From Armigeres subalbatus (lineage: Eukaryota; Arthropoda; Insecta; Diptera; Culicidae): DNA of 64,000 nucleotides. The DNA lies in contig NC_085139.1 of NCBI RefSeq assembly GCF_024139115.2, positions 255,846,067 through 255,910,066 on the forward strand, given 5' to 3'. The stretch's first letter is position 1. Every line of letters begins with the position of its first letter. The position numbers and the translations under genes were made by a program. Shown in pieces: positions 34,051-46,669 of this stretch. Below the pieces are notes generated by a model. That model ran no database searches. It saw nothing but the letters and a program-made list of their open reading frames with translations, and had not been told where the DNA came from.

Positions 34051-36926
34051 CTTGAAAAGGAGGCTTCAAGCCTCTTGAAGGGAAGCTTCCAAGCCTCTTG
34101 AAAGGAGGCTTCCGAGCCTCTTAAAAGGAGGCTTCCGAGCCTCTTGAAAGGAGGCTTCCGAGCCTCTTGAAAGGAGGCTTCCGAGCTCTTCTTGAAAGGA
34201 GGCTTTGAGCCTCTTGAAAGGAGGCTTCTGAGCCTCTTGAAAGGAGGCTCTGAGCCTCTTGAAAGGAGGCTTCGAGCCTCTTGAAAGGAGGCTTCCGAGC
34301 CTCTTGAAAGGGAGGCTTGAGCCTCTTGAAAGGAGGCTTCTGAGGCCTCTTGAAAGGAGGCTTCCGAGCCTCTTGAAAGGAGGCTTCAGAGCCTCTTGAA
34401 AGGAGGCTCTGAGGCCTCTTGAAAGGAGGCTTCTGAGCCTCTTGAAAGGAGGCTTGAGCCTCTTGAAAGGAGGCTTCCAAGCCTCTTGAAAGGAGGCTTC
34501 TGAGCCTCTTGAAAGGAGGCCTGAGCCTCTTGAAAGAGGCTTCCGAGCCTCTTGAAAGGAGGCTCTGAGCCTCTTGAAAGGAGGCTTCTGAGCCTCTTGA
34601 AAGGAGGCTTCTGAGCCTCTTGAAAGGAGGCTCTGAGCCTCTTGAAAGGAGGCTGGAGCCTCTTGAAAGGAGGCTTCTGAGCCTCTTGAAAGGAGGCCTG
34701 AGCCTCTTGAAAGGAGGCTTCCTGAGCCTCTTGAAGGAGGCTTCTGAGCCTCTTGAAAGGAGGCCTGAGCCTCTTGAAAGGAGGCTTCTGAGCCTCTTGA
34801 AAGGAGGCTTGAGCCTCTTGAAAGGAGGCTTCTGAGCCTCTTGAAAGGAGGCTTCTGAGCCTCTTGAAAGGAGGCTTCTGAGCCTCTTGAAAGGAGGCTC
34901 TGAGCCTCTTGAAAGGAGGCTTGAGCCTCTTGAAAGGAGGCTTCCGAGCCTCTTGAAAGGAGGCCTGAGCCTCTTGAAAGGAGGCTTGAGCCTCTTGAAA
35001 GGAGGCTCTGAGCCTCTTGAAAGGAGGCTTCTGAGCCTCTTGAAAGGAGGCCTGAGCCTCTTGAAAGGAGGCCTGAGCCTCTTGAAAGGAGGCCTGAGCC
35101 TCTTGAAAGGAGGCTCTGGGCCTCTTGAAAGAAGGCTTCCGAGCCTCTTGAAAGGAGGCTTGAGCCTCTTGAAAGGAGGCTTGGAGCCTCTTGAAAGAGG
35201 CTTCTGAGCCTCTTGAAGAAGGCTTCTGAGCCTCTTGAAAGGAGGCTTCTGAGCCTCTTGAAAGGAGGCTCTGAGCCTCTTGAAAGGAGGCTTCCAGGCC
35301 TCTTGAAAGGAGGCTTCCGAGCCTCTTGAAAGGAGGCTTGAGCCTCTTGAAAGGAGGCTTCTGAGCCTCTTGAAAGGAGGCTTCTGAGCCTCTTGAAAGG
35401 AGGCTTCTGAGCCTCTTGAAAGGAGGCTTGAGGCCTCTTGAAAGGAGGCTTGAGCCTCTTGAAAGGAGGCTTCCTGAGCCTCTTGAAAGGAGGCTTCTGA
35501 GCCTCTTGAAAGGAGGCTCTGAGCCTCTTGAAAGGAGGCCTGAGCCTCTTGAAAGGAGGCTCTGAGCCCTCTTGAAAGGAGGCTTCTGAGCCTCTTAAAG
35601 GAGGCTTCCGAGCCTCTTGAAAGGAGGCTTCCGAGCCTCTTGAAAGGAGGCTTCCGAGCCTCTTGAAAGGAGGCTTCCGAGCCTCTTTAAAGAAGGCTTC
35701 CGAACCTCTTGAAAGGAGGCTTTCGAGCCTCTTGAAAGGAGGCATCAGAGACTCTTGAAAGGAGGCATCAGATCCTCTTGAAAGGAGGCATCAGAGCCTC
35801 TTGAAAGGAGGCATCAGAGCCTCTTGAAAGGAGGCTTTCGAGCCTCTTGAAAGGAGGCTTCCGAGCCTCTTGAAAGGAGGCTTGAGCCTCTTGAAAGGAG
35901 GGGCTTCCTGAGCCTCTTGAAAGGAGGCTTCTGAGCCTCTTGAAAGGAGGCTTGAGCCTCTTGAAGGAGGCTTCTGAGCCTCTTGAAAGGAGGCTTCCGA
36001 GCCTCTTGAAAGGAGGCTTCTGAGCCTCTTGAAAGGAGGCTTCTGAGCCTCTTGAAAGGAGGCTGGAGCCTCTTGAAAGGAGGCCTGAGCCTCTTGAAAG
36101 GAGGCTTCCTGAGCCTCTTGAAAGGAGGCTCTGAGCCTCTGAAAGGAGGCCTGAGCCTCTTGAAAGGAGGCTTCTGAGCCTCTTGAAAGGAGGCCTGAGC
36201 CTCTTGAAAGGAGGCTGAGCCCTCTTGAAAGGAGGCTTCTGAGACTTTTGAAAGAGGCTTTTGATCCTCTTGAAAGGAGGCTACCGAGCCTCTTGAAAAA
36301 GGCTTCTAAGCCACTTGAAATCGGGCTCCCGAGCCTATTGAAAGCAGGCTTCTGAGCCTCTTGAAAGGAGGCCTGAGCCTCTTGAAAGGAGGCTTCTGAG
36401 CCTCTTGAAAGGAGGCTTCCTGAGCCTCTTGAAAGGAGGCTTCTGAGCCTCTTGAAAGGAGGCTTCCAGAGCCTCTTGAAAGGAGGCTTCTGAGCCTCTT
36501 GACAGGAGGCTTCCGAGCCCTCTTGAAAGGAGGCTTCCGAGCCTCTTGAAAGGAGGCTTCCGAGCCTCTTGAAAGGAGGCCCGAGTCTCTTGAAAGAAGG
36601 CTTCCGAGTCTCTTGAAATGAGGCTTCTGAGCCTCTTAAAAGGAGGATTACGAGCCTCTTGAGAGGAAGCTTCCGAGCCTCTTTAAAGGAGGATTCCGAG
36701 CTTCTTGAAGGTAGACTTCTGAGACTTTTGAATGGAGACTTCCGAGGCTTTTGAAAGGAGGCTTTCGAGCTTCATGAATGGAGGCTTCAGAGCCTCTTCA
36801 AAGGAGGCTTCCGAGCCTCTTGAAAGGAGGCTTCCGAGCCTCTTGAAAGGAGGCTTCCGAGCCTCTTGAAAGGATGCTTCCAAGCCTCTTGAAAGGAGGC
36901 TTACAAGCCTCTTGAAAGGTGACTTC
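34051..36926. repeat. 2.9-kb minisatellite of a 20-23 bp palindromic unit
   Basis: About 125 copies of a unit close to GAGGCTTCCGAGCCTCTTGAAAG; length variants of 20-22 bp (GAGGCCTGAG, GAGGCTCTGAG, GAGGCTTGAG) are mixed in. GAGGCT and AGCCTC alternate, so every copy can pair with either neighbour. The centre is homogeneous. A block of four units with GCATCAGA lies at 35743-35830. Units near both ends, especially 36240-36340 and 36590-36920, are degenerate, the pattern expected of unequal exchange. Long frames on both strands (559 codons on the minus strand) result from a 23-bp period without stop codons in any frame. Confidence 0.95.
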
Positions 36927-37184
36927 CTATACTGCCTAACGATCACATATGTAACAATCGACAAAAGTAGGCAGGCATGCTCCCAACGATGAAGTTTGTG
37001 ATATGCATGAGTATGCAAAACTCAGAGATTTTCCAAAAAATCCCAAAAATTGCACAAACACTTCATCCAGTTGGAATCTTTGGTAGAAACATTCCCATTA
37101 CTTGGTATTTGAATGCAAGCTTATTGCGAAAATTCTTATTTCACCTGGTCTGCTCGAGGGAGTAACAATTCGGAGATGATTCGT

Positions 37185-37310
37185 GAGCTCAAATTACGTA
37201 ACGCTTAGAGAGGGAGGAGGTTTGCAAGATGGTTGACGATCCATACAAAATTTTCAGATGCTCCATACAAAAAGTATCACAGAGGGGAGGGGGTAATTAA
37301 TAACCAATAG
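37185..37310. mobile_element. decayed relative of the MITE at 19847
   Basis: Shares TACGTAACGC, a G-rich GGGAGGAGG block, CCATACAAAATTTTCA and a second GAGGGGAGGGGG block in the same order as 19847-20011. No clear termini remain. Confidence 0.4.
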
Positions 37311-37334
37311 ACCCAATAAGAAGTGAAGAGTGAG

Positions 37335-37520
37335 TCAGTTCTTTTTTTTTTCTTATTTCTATCTTCCTTCTACCTTTATGCTTCTTCCTTCTGCGTTCTT
37401 CATTTTCCCATTTGCCTTCTTTTTTCTTCCTTCCTTTTTGTGTTTTTTTTTTCCTTTTTCTTTTTTCACCTTCCTTTCTTCTACTTTTTTCTTACTTATT
37501 TCATCCTTCTTCCGTCTCTC
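37335..37520. repeat. pyrimidine-rich tract
   Basis: T/C-only words such as CTTCCTTC for about 180 bp. Open frames here encode only Phe/Ser/Leu runs and are composition artefacts. Confidence 0.85.
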
Positions 37521-40500
37521 TCAAAATTAGCAATGGGATGCCTACTACGGTAGATGGATTTAAGCATGCTTTTATTATCAAACGTGAGAAGTACAGCCAG
37601 CCTTCGGTTAGAAACTGACATACGAAACATTTTCCGCCACTGTAAATCAATCCCACTCCAATATCACGTCTGGCCGACAACACCACCCACTCTGCTTGCC
37701 ACCCAAAATTATCCTCGAAGGAAAACCAAAACAAAACATTCCATCCTCCTTCCGGATTCGCTCGCTCCGACATCGTCATTTCTCGTGTGTGTTGCATGCG
37801 AAACATACTACAGGAAGTCTTCAAATAATGTGGTGAATGTTTTGAAGTTTGAACATTGCAAAGTTGGTCTGCTTAATAGTTGAAAATTATGAAAAAAATG
37901 TATGTCAACTTTGTAGAAATAATTTTCAAAAAATGTATGCTACCACCTCTAGATATATTAGGAAAGATCTGTCCATTAACAAATTCGCACTGGTTCGAGA
38001 CAGCCTGTATCCTTCCGCGTGCGCACCATTTACAATACATTCAAAGCGTGTCGGTAAATGTTCCAACCTCTGAGCCCCCCAAAACAAGATTGATTTTTTA
38101 TTCGTGGAAAATCTTCGCAGCAGTCGCGTTCGGCATCTATTGCACAGAATCTTATCCCATCGCCTACCATAGATTATTCTCCCAAGCTCTGCAATTAGTT
38201 TCAAATTTCGAAAACCGCTATTGAAACCCAGTCATTTGTGCGAAACAGCTGAAGTTCAAGTGTATTTGAAGTGATTAAAAGCCCCATTGCAAAAGGCCTA
38301 CCAAGTGGAGTACGGAGTTTTCTATCCAGGAAAATAATTGGTTCATTTCACGCCTGATAGCACCCAGCAGCTAAGAGAAAAAAATTGTAACAATTTCGGG
38401 AATGCTCCGCTACGAATGGCTTAATTTTTGAATCAGGAAAATACTTCACCACCGCTTTTCACAACTTTGCACTCGCAATCTGTAGCTAATCAAAGTAGAA
38501 AAAAATTCCAATCGCAAGTGTGAATAATAATCCCGGAAGAACACAAGTAGAACAATTTCCAATGTCGAGGCTCTTCATGAATACGGTAAATGTCGATTGT
38601 CAAGGATACTCTGAAAAGTCCATCCATTTCCGTCGTAGTAGTCGTCGTTGCGAATTGCATGATTCGCAAACATTTTCCCTTTCAAGCAAAAAGTTAGATA
38701 GCCCTGAAATTGTGTGAACAAATCAGCCAGAACAGTTACCACATCAAAGCAGTCAATGATAAAAGTAGCAAAGTATCACCATCGAAGCAATCGGACGAAA
38801 ACCAGAAATGCATGCATGGAAATTCGGAATCCTTGGAAACTCCCCGCAGTGTTTATTTATTGTTGGTTTTTAGTGCTTCGTGTTTTAACTCTTTCCCTTG
38901 GCCAGGATGGGAACAGAGTGGCAATGCATTTCGGGGTTCACTTTTTTTCCCATCTTGATTATTTTACGGCTTTTGTGCATGCACAATTTCGCGGTTGCAT
39001 AGTACTTAGTTGTAAAATGTAGACAGCACTTGCTTTTGATTATTTGGTTATGATTATTGTTTCGTTTTGGGATAGTTTGGTTCTCTGTATAAACGATTTT
39101 TATAATGTTTACTTCGTTTATCACATATTGATTTTTAAAGAACACTGTGAAATATGCTGTTTATTACAAATGTGCAATTTGATTAAATAAATAAATTGGC
39201 CGTTTAGATTGGAATCAACATTGTTATGTTGACACACAATAGTCTACTATCGAAATAATAATTCTAATGTAGGTAATTAGAGGTGATAAATATACGATAT
39301 AACATTTGTAAAAGTAAAAAAAAATATAAAAAATGTCCCTCTGCGAATGGTTTTAAAGTGTTCCGTGAGAAATCATTCCTAAATAGACCATGCTGTCGAA
39401 AATATATAAATATTTAAATCAAAAAGATTCGATGCTTATGTGCAATCCAGACTGTGAGCTATATCACTTGATATAGCAAATCTTGACATGAGAAGTCATA
39501 TGCATTATTTCCAGTGAAAACTGTGTGGCCATTGATATTAAGTTACTCTATATTAAGGTAAAAAAAACTTGTAGTCTGAAGAGCACAATAGATTCCTGTA
39601 AATTTGGTACCGTATTTCCTGGAGAAATACGATTTTTGCCATATCAGGATATTTACTTGCTTTGCCTTTCTCGTATACTGAGTAAACACCCAATAGCAAA
39701 TTTCTACATTTAACGATGAGGATGGGATAAACCCACATATTCCTCAAAGTTATTCAATATCCCGAGACCGGCGCTGGAAGACATGCCAGACGACGACCTC
39801 AAAAAACCAATCTATACTTGATTTCTCACCAGCAGCCGCAGATTTCCACCCCTCTATGGACGAACTGAACAACTAAAGGTGCCGAGAAAATCATCGAAGT
39901 GGAATCCACGAGTTTGACTTGAAAAGTTTTCTATGAAGACGTTTTCAAAGCAAGACATGGCACCTCATAGACGCAGACAACTGGTTCTTCGTTATTTCCA
40001 GGAAACATTATGCAGACTTTTACAAATATGAATCGGCGTTGGAAATTGTGGATCAGCGGCGTGACATATTTTAAAAAGCAGCGCGTCAGTGCAAAAAAGA
40101 CGGAGTGCCAAATCTGTCAGCGGTGGCGGCACCTCTATCATGAAGCAGCGCATAATGGAAAAAAATTGTCAATAACGCGAATAAATTCAATATCTCGATT
40201 AGGTACGAGCGATTAGGATTGCGCTGAAATTTTGACACAAATCGTAGAACTTTTTAGGGAATCATACAAAGGTGGTTAATTTCACTGCACGACGCTGCAA
40301 GACCTCATTTTACCCTAATGCCCATTATTTGTTATGCTTTCCGTTAGACCTTGGCCTTTTGGATAATAGTTAGTAAATAATAGAACGTGGAGTAAAATGA
40401 GCAATATTTTAGCTTCTTTAGTAATGCAATGGACAAAAATAACTCCACCCGATTCCCTAGAAGATTCTAGATCATACTAGTTATGTGAGTAAGCAATTTG

Positions 40501-40559
40501 AGAAACTTGGGGTAAAACCAGCAAGATATCATTTCCCAACATCGTGCAGTAGGCAGTAT
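37521..40559. other. unassigned spacer
   Basis: About 3 kb, AT-rich, with no domain, terminal repeat or credible exon visible. Confidence 0.45.
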
Positions 40560-41664
40560 CAGGTATTAGGTATCAGAACGTCGGCTCCAGGGGCACGTTC
40601 ACCTTAATTTGGGAGATTTGTGCCATCGCCTTCACAGATTTTTTCATCGCACACCTGACGGAAAAGGAAGTGAACAAAAAGAAAAGGAATGTGGATGGGA
40701 GAACAAAGGGAATGTTTGGAAAAGGGCCTTTGAAGAGGGCATACAACGCATAAGTGTACAAGAGATTATAGCTCCTTACCACAACGGGTTAAGAACAACA
40801 AAATACTCTGAAGGTTCAGGCTTCTGAAGTCAATTTCACTAAGTAAGTGATTACCAAATATTTGGAAGTGCAATTGTGCATAGACTGGGCAGTTACATAT
40901 TAGATGATAAGAAGTTCCATAATCGGATTCACAACTATCACAAACAGATGATTCAACGCGTTGAATATTTGCCATGTGATAGTTCAGTCGACAGCGACCT
41001 GTCGAAGCCTTGACTAAGGCACTGCAATTCTGTTTAGACAGATTAGCTAAATGTCTTGCTACTACCAGAGATGGCTCCCGGATGTACAATTTTGTTTGAT
41101 GACATGAATCCAAACTACTCCAATGCCATTTGTGCTGAGTGACAGCCCAAACCCAACTCTTGGATATAGGAATAGCTGACCAATAAAGTTATGTGATGCT
41201 CCATTACGAGCTAACTCATCAGCCAATTCGTTTCTAGCTATGGAAGAATGGCCAGGTACCCATCTAAGGTGTAAAGTATTAACTAAATTCAGTTCCTCAA
41301 TTTGAGTTCGACATGCGATTACTAACTTCGACCTTGAGTTGGCCGAGGCGAAAGCTTAAATAGCTGCTTGGCTATCTGAACAGAAGTATATTACTTTGCC
41401 CATTATGCGTTGCTGCAGTGCAGATTGCACTCCACACATGATGGCAAATATTTCTGCTTGAAAGACAGTGCAGTGTGTACCCAGTAAGTGTGACTGTTCC
41501 AATCTCAGCTCACGCGAATAGACGCCTGCACCTGCTCTACCATCGAGGAGGGAGCCGTCAGTGTAACAAACAATGCTGTCCGACATACTTCTCTCCGGGG
41601 ACAGCAGGGACTTTGTCCAAGGGCTTGACGACCCCTCCCCATGGCCACTGCGGCCACTTAGACC
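40560..41664 (-). mobile_element. LOA-like non-LTR fragment: RNase H and C-terminal domain
   Basis: Minus strand. The RNase H domain (41694-41250) has YTDGSLLDGRAGAGVYS (first Asp), TVFQAEIFAIMCG (Glu), FCSDSQAAI (Asp) and LRWVPGHSSIARNELADELA (His/Asp region). One stop follows SDSQAAI at 41357. A frame change leads to the C-terminal domain (41113-40766) with CRLNYHMANIQ and a CDSCESDYGTSYHLICNC Cys-His motif. RT and endonuclease are absent. Its upstream end meets the start of the next element head to head at about 41665. Confidence 0.75.
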
Positions 41665-41766
41665 GGGACCATCATCCCTAACCCCTAATCCCAAGGCGTC
41701 AAGCGTCCCGTGCCGAGGGGATGCATGGCCAGGGTGTGAAATAATGAGCTAAGCATTTAACGGAGC

Positions 41767-41794
41767 CTGTGGGGTACCTGGGCACCCTCCACAG
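41767..41794 (+). promoter_or_regulatory. 5' UTR hairpin (28 nt)
   Basis: Identical to 29719-29746: CTGTGGGG pairs with CTCCACAG. Confidence 0.65.
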
Positions 41795-41869
41795 TAATTG
41801 TCCCTTACCACGGCATGCTGGGCTCTGGCGTGGTGGACCTCTTTTCCCGAGCAACTCACCAAAATGGAA

Positions 41870-43429
41870 AACTAAGTCAATTCTTCAATTAGTGGTAGAA
41901 GTGTAGGCGACAACCCCTTCGCAAGAGGTGGGTTGTTCAGGTCTCCGCCTAGGAGGCCAGAGGCAATAGTCGGCAGCTCAGTGCGCAGCGCCAGCGTGAG
42001 TCACTTAACCTTTCTCTCGGCTAAAAAAACGCCGGTAGGGGTTATTGACGACCCATGGCTTGTGGAGGCGATGAACCGCAAACGCGATGGGCTTTCGGCC
42101 TTCGAGGTGGCGACGGAACAGCTGGACGCCGTCATCGACTTTGCGTCATCGAAGCATAATATCAGTAAGGACCTCAAGAGGAGCTTGCAGAAACTTCGAA
42201 AGTCGATGCTGGACGCCAAGCTGGAGAGGGCGGTCGGGACGGCCAAGTGTAAGGTCGGCCAAGGTCGAATCGACCGAAGGCGTGCCAGCGATGACGGTGG
42301 TACCAAAGTCTACCCAGACTGAGGCTCAAGTATTTGCAGGTACGTCGGGGGTGACTGCTCCAACGGAGCAGACACAAAAACGGAGGAGACAGTCTCCAGG
42401 GGATGAGCTCTCTGGGGGCCGCTCCAAAACGCGGAGGGTTACTACCCCGAACAAGGGTAGTGGGGCTGGGAAGCTGAACCCCGGCCAGGTACCTCCAAAA
42501 CCGGGGGAGGAAGGACCTGGAAAGGTCCGTCCACCCAGGAAAGACGGTGGTAAGGGGTTACGGCAGGCTGAGAGCTCTCAGCCGCACCAAACCAGGGAAA
42601 TAGAGGGGGATGACGTCTCCTGGACCCTGGTCAAGAACAAGAGGAAACCGAAGACGTCAAGGGCCTAAAAGAGGCCCAGGCGAATGCGGGTAGCAAGAAG
42701 TCTAGAGTAGGCGCCAATCACTCCGGGGGCGATGCCCTACTCATCACGGCGGACGAGGCTAAGTACTCGAACGTCTTGAAAGTGATGAGGAGTGACGTCA
42801 AGCTCGGTGAACTCGGCGCCGACGTACGTCGAATAAGACGTTCCCGGATGGGCGAGATGATCCTCGAGCTGCAGCGGGGCGTCTCGCAAAAGGGCGCCGC
42901 CTACAAGAAGTTGGCGGAGGAGGTCCTAGGCGAGACGGTCAAGGTGAGGGCACTCACGACGGAGGTGAATCTAAGGGTTAAAGACCTGGACGAGATCACC
43001 GAAGTCGAAGAGCTCGTCACGGCACTGCGGCGACAGTGTGGAGTGGAGACGCCCACCGCAGCCGTTCGGCTACGGAAAGGTCCGGCAGGGACGCAGGTAG
43101 CATTGGTTCGGCTACCTGCAGTGGATGCCTCCAAGGTAGTCAAGATAGGAAGCGTCAAGGTGGGATGGTCGGTATGCCCTGTGGGCATATACGAGCAACC
43201 CGAAGTTTGCTTCAAGTGCCTGGAACCGGGGCACAAGCAATGGGACTGCAAAGGCCCTGACAGAAGCAATATCTGCCGACGCTGCGGATTGGAGGGACAT
43301 AAGGCACAATGCTGCACGAACCCTCCCAATTGTTTGATTTATTCCAGCAAAGCTGTGGACAGCAAGCACCCCATGGGGGGTTCGATGTGCCCGGCGTTTA
43401 AGCGTGCTGCAAAATCACAGTGCAGGTAA
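41870..43429 (+). pseudogene. ORF1 (Gag-like) of R1-type copy 2, with zinc knuckles
   Basis: The N-terminal frame (to 42322) matches copy 1. A deletion of about 55 bp near 42250 shifts the frame; the next frame ends at TAA 42666. The C-terminal frame (42776-43429) holds the CCHC knuckles CFKCLEPGHKQWDC and CRRCGLEGHKAQCC and a third Cys-containing segment, the knuckle arrangement usual in R1-clade ORF1, which binds element RNA. The start is unclear because the copy-1 ATG context has changed here. At least two disabling lesions. Confidence 0.75.
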
Positions 43430-43956
43430 CGCAGCTGGCTTGCTCGGCCTCGCCCGAGTGTTTGATGTGCGCAGGTTTAGAGGAAAAGGCGGAACACGTG
43501 TTGTTCGTATGTCCACGTTTTCGCGCAATGCGTGACCACATGCTTTCCACATGTGGTCTGGACACTACCCCGGACAACCTAGTTCGGAGGATATGTAAAG
43601 ATGAAGTTGGCTGGAACGCCGTTTTATCGGCTATCGCCCAAATCGTCTCGGAGCTACACAGAAGGTGGCGCGTGGACTCAAGGATAGCTAGTTCAGGCGC
43701 AAATAAGAGGTGGTCCAAGGGTTCGGAGTCGGCTTCATGGGTCATACCGGTGGTCATGCTCTGTGGTCGAACTCGATCCTATTATCGAACAAGTGGCCGC
43801 GCGAAGAACAACATGGTATCGTCGCTTTCACGGCGTCGGTCAACCGGGCGGACTCCGAGCCCGAGGACGGAAAGGGGTCCTCGTCAAGGCTGGGGCAGGC
43901 GTAGGCACCGCGTCGGCAAGTCCCTCTGTGTGCTGGCGAATAGGTCCTATCGCTGA
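43430..43956 (+). pseudogene. C-terminal fragment of R1-type ORF2, copy 2
   Basis: Contains CLMCAGLEEKAEHVLFVC, the Cys-His motif typical of the ORF2 C-terminus, then MRDHMLSTCGLDTTPDNLV and a basic tail shared with copy 1. It overlaps the end of ORF1 in another frame. Confidence 0.65.
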
Positions 43957-44060
43957 AAGGTCAATTTGGGGTGCACACGGCATCATCATTATTGATACCA
44001 GTCGTGCAGAGGGAAGCAGGCGCAAAGTCGACCCTTCCCACCTTCCGAGGACATTGTAAG

Positions 44061-46389
44061 TGTTGGTTATGTTATGTGATGAGTGTTGCCGAGAAATTCG
44101 TGGAATTTTAGTGTTATGCGTGAATTGTTTGTGAATGGCAGGTAAAACTCGTCTTTATGTGTAGGTTTTCCATGTACAGTAGCGACTGCAGTAGAGCAGG
44201 GCGTGATTAGCCTCCACCACCCTAGAAGACTGCAGCCAACCACTCACCATAGTCCTCCAACCCAACACCAGAGGGCCAGAAGCACCATCGTCGAGCAGCC
44301 ATGAAGGGGTGGCGTAATTGGGTTGATGGAATGATGCGAGGTGACTGACCTGAAAAAGGAGGTCATGACCCTAGAATGCAGGAAACAAGTCTGAAACCGT
44401 CACTTATCCAACGCAATTCGAAGTGAACGGAATAAAGTTTTAAAGCTAGCGAAAGCACCAAATTAGAAGAAGTTGAAGTGAGAGAGTTTGTGGAAGTAGA
44501 CCAGGCGTAGAGGACGTCAGGTAACTTAAAGTGGCTGCTTCCGGAGACAGAAGCTGATCCCAGCATTTTCTCCTTCCCAGAACCTCGCCATTTTTATGGT
44601 TTAACCCTTGGTTAAACCCCATCGAGAACCGCCATCGTACCCAGGTTCCATTGTCGGCCTGATTCGGCATTGTTCCGCCGAAAGCCGTTCGGCCATCTTA
44701 TTGGTCGACGCTACGTAGGCCGCTGAAGGGTGAAGGAAGTAAAGATTCCGTATCGAGGAAGAAGAAAGCCGCCGTCGCCGGCGTGAATGCCCTTGCATCG
44801 AAGGTTGAAGACAAGGAAGGACGGAAGAAGAGCTAGGCAGAGGACGAGGAAGGACAGGAGTTGAAAGAAGAAGAAGTGAAGTGGTGGAGTGCTGCCAGGA
44901 AGAGGGGCCCCGAGAAAGACAGGTTAGCTAGACTTAAGAAAGTGAAAGAGTGGAGGAAATAAAGTGTCGCATTGTGAAGCTCTGTGGTTTTCCCTACAAT
45001 TTGATTGCGAGAGTTCCCTGCCCGCGAGAAGCTTGAGGTGAGCGTGCCGACCCTGAGGCCATTGGTTCAGGGAGTCTCAGCATAGCTCAGGCCATACTTA
45101 CCCAATTATTACAACATAGTGCGTGGTAAGGCCACCTGGAAAGTCGGCAATGCGCTGGCACGATACCATGGTGTTCTTCTAAAAAAGCGAGTCACGATGT
45201 TCGGTGCTGCAAGTGTAACAGTATACTTCTCACAGGACGAATTATTTCAAATCTCGACCTCCGTGTGACCGATGCGCCACCTGCCAGTGGGACCTGAGAC
45301 TCTTGAGCTTTTTCATTTTAAGCTTTCTGACGAGTTACCGTCGCGATCTCATTTAACTTTACGAACAGGGATGAACAGCTCACTCCGGGTTGCTACTGAG
45401 GTCAGTTTTCGATTTTGTTTGCTCAAATTCGTAAAACTGGACAATGCACAGCAGTTTGGAGAAACCCATATTGCAAAAATGGGATGGGATGACCAATCAA
45501 TTTAATAACGAACAAAGCTGTATATGTAGGCTTTGTAAAGCGGATTTGATTTCGGTCGTTCGATTTTTGAAGTGGAGCCTGGTCATTTCAAGTGGAGCCT
45601 GAGAAGATTCAAATCCAGTGGAGATAGTGTCCAAATGAAATAGTCCATAAAAACGTGGAAAGTTTTATAAGAAAGCATTTGTACCGAACGAATAAGTGCT
45701 TAGAAGTGAGTTGAAGAACTTCGTGATCTTATTTTGTGATGCATAATTAATTATATTATCGAATTAGGCTATATTGGAACGTTTTTTGAAAATTCTCTCC
45801 ACTAGAAGACCTAGGTAGGCTAGTGTCTAAAAGCCATACTAGGGTCAGGTAAGCGATGCTAATTGCGGGTTTTTCGGTGATCGATTTTGCTAATTTGACT
45901 ATTTGTGGCGTTGAATAGGAAAGCCCACTATTCAACGTGGGGCTTAAGTGGAGTGGACTAATTGCCATCTAACGTGCCGGTGGAACCAGCCCTGAGTTCG
46001 ATTTGGTCGGTTGAGACTGGCCCTCTCGGAGCATTTCCATCAAGTGCATTGACGAGCTTCCCACCAAAGACCGAGGCTCTACCTCACGGTCGCTACCAGA
46101 AACATACTCGTTACGAGCCGTTCCATTACGTCACCAGCATAACCGTTACGTCATCGCGAATCGACTGTGACACCGAACCCGTAACCATCGACCTTGATCG
46201 AGAGTGTGCGTGTCCTCTGCTGACAACTCGAGACGGTGTATTTGATCTCGCATGCTCTCTCGGCCCTGCTCGTGGCTTGAGACGATGGTGCTCGAAGCAT
46301 GAATCGATCGCCCCGCACCGCTTCCACCGCCCCCTGAGATCGTCGCCCACTGATAGAACCGAGTCGTCGCATCGCATATCAAGGTCAGA
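44061..46389. other. unassigned, probably retroelement UTR sequence
   Basis: Contains a GAA-rich stretch (44825-44880) and an AATAAAG at about 44959, neither diagnostic. A 149-codon frame at 45962-46411 has no recognisable motif and runs directly into a retroelement 3' end, so it is probably not a gene. Confidence 0.4.
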
Positions 46390-46444
46390 CCCAACTATTG
46401 TATTAAACTAGGTTAATCTAATCTAATCTAATCTAATCTAATCT
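46390..46444 (+). mobile_element. 3' terminus of a non-LTR element with (TCTAA)n tail
   Basis: CTATTGTATTAAACTAGGTT is followed by six or so TCTAA repeats. The same terminal words recur at 47213-47235. The body upstream could not be assigned. Confidence 0.65.
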
Positions 46445-46669
46445 CATACTTGCGTAGCCAATACTTGAAAGCATCCTGGAAAATGACGGTTTCTGAATTC
46501 CGTCATTTTTCTTTTCATATGGCCAGGCCAACTACGCAGTATGTACCGCAAAGATGACTCCTAGATATTGAGCGGCTTAAGGAATACCTGAAGTCACTCA
46601 ATAGCTTGGAATCGAGGGGAAATGAAGAAAGCGTGGACCTCCCGTACCAAACGCTTTCAATAATATAGA

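Larger units (their letters stand above)
41665..44060 (+). mobile_element. R1-clade-like non-LTR element, copy 2, deleted for endonuclease and RT
   Basis: Same 5' start as copy 1. ORF1 is present to its zinc knuckles, then at about 43430 the sequence passes directly into the C-terminal Cys-His region of ORF2. The intervening ~3 kb expected for endonuclease and RT are absent. Copy 1 could derive from a copy of this type by a second deletion. The 3' boundary is uncertain. Confidence 0.7.

Noticed and set aside
34066..35745. 559-codon minus-strand frame made of SLLSRGSEASFQEA-like repeats
   Set aside because: Product of a stop-free 23-bp minisatellite. The plus strand is also open, there is no upstream gene structure, and length variants shift the frame freely.
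34051..36926. CRISPR-like array
   Set aside because: No unique spacers: the whole unit repeats, and the sequence is clearly eukaryotic.
37323..37618. Phe/Ser-rich frames
   Set aside because: Translation of a polypyrimidine tract.
45962..46411. 149-codon plus-strand frame
   Set aside because: No motif, several overlapping frames on the other strand, and it ends in the 3' terminus of a retroelement.
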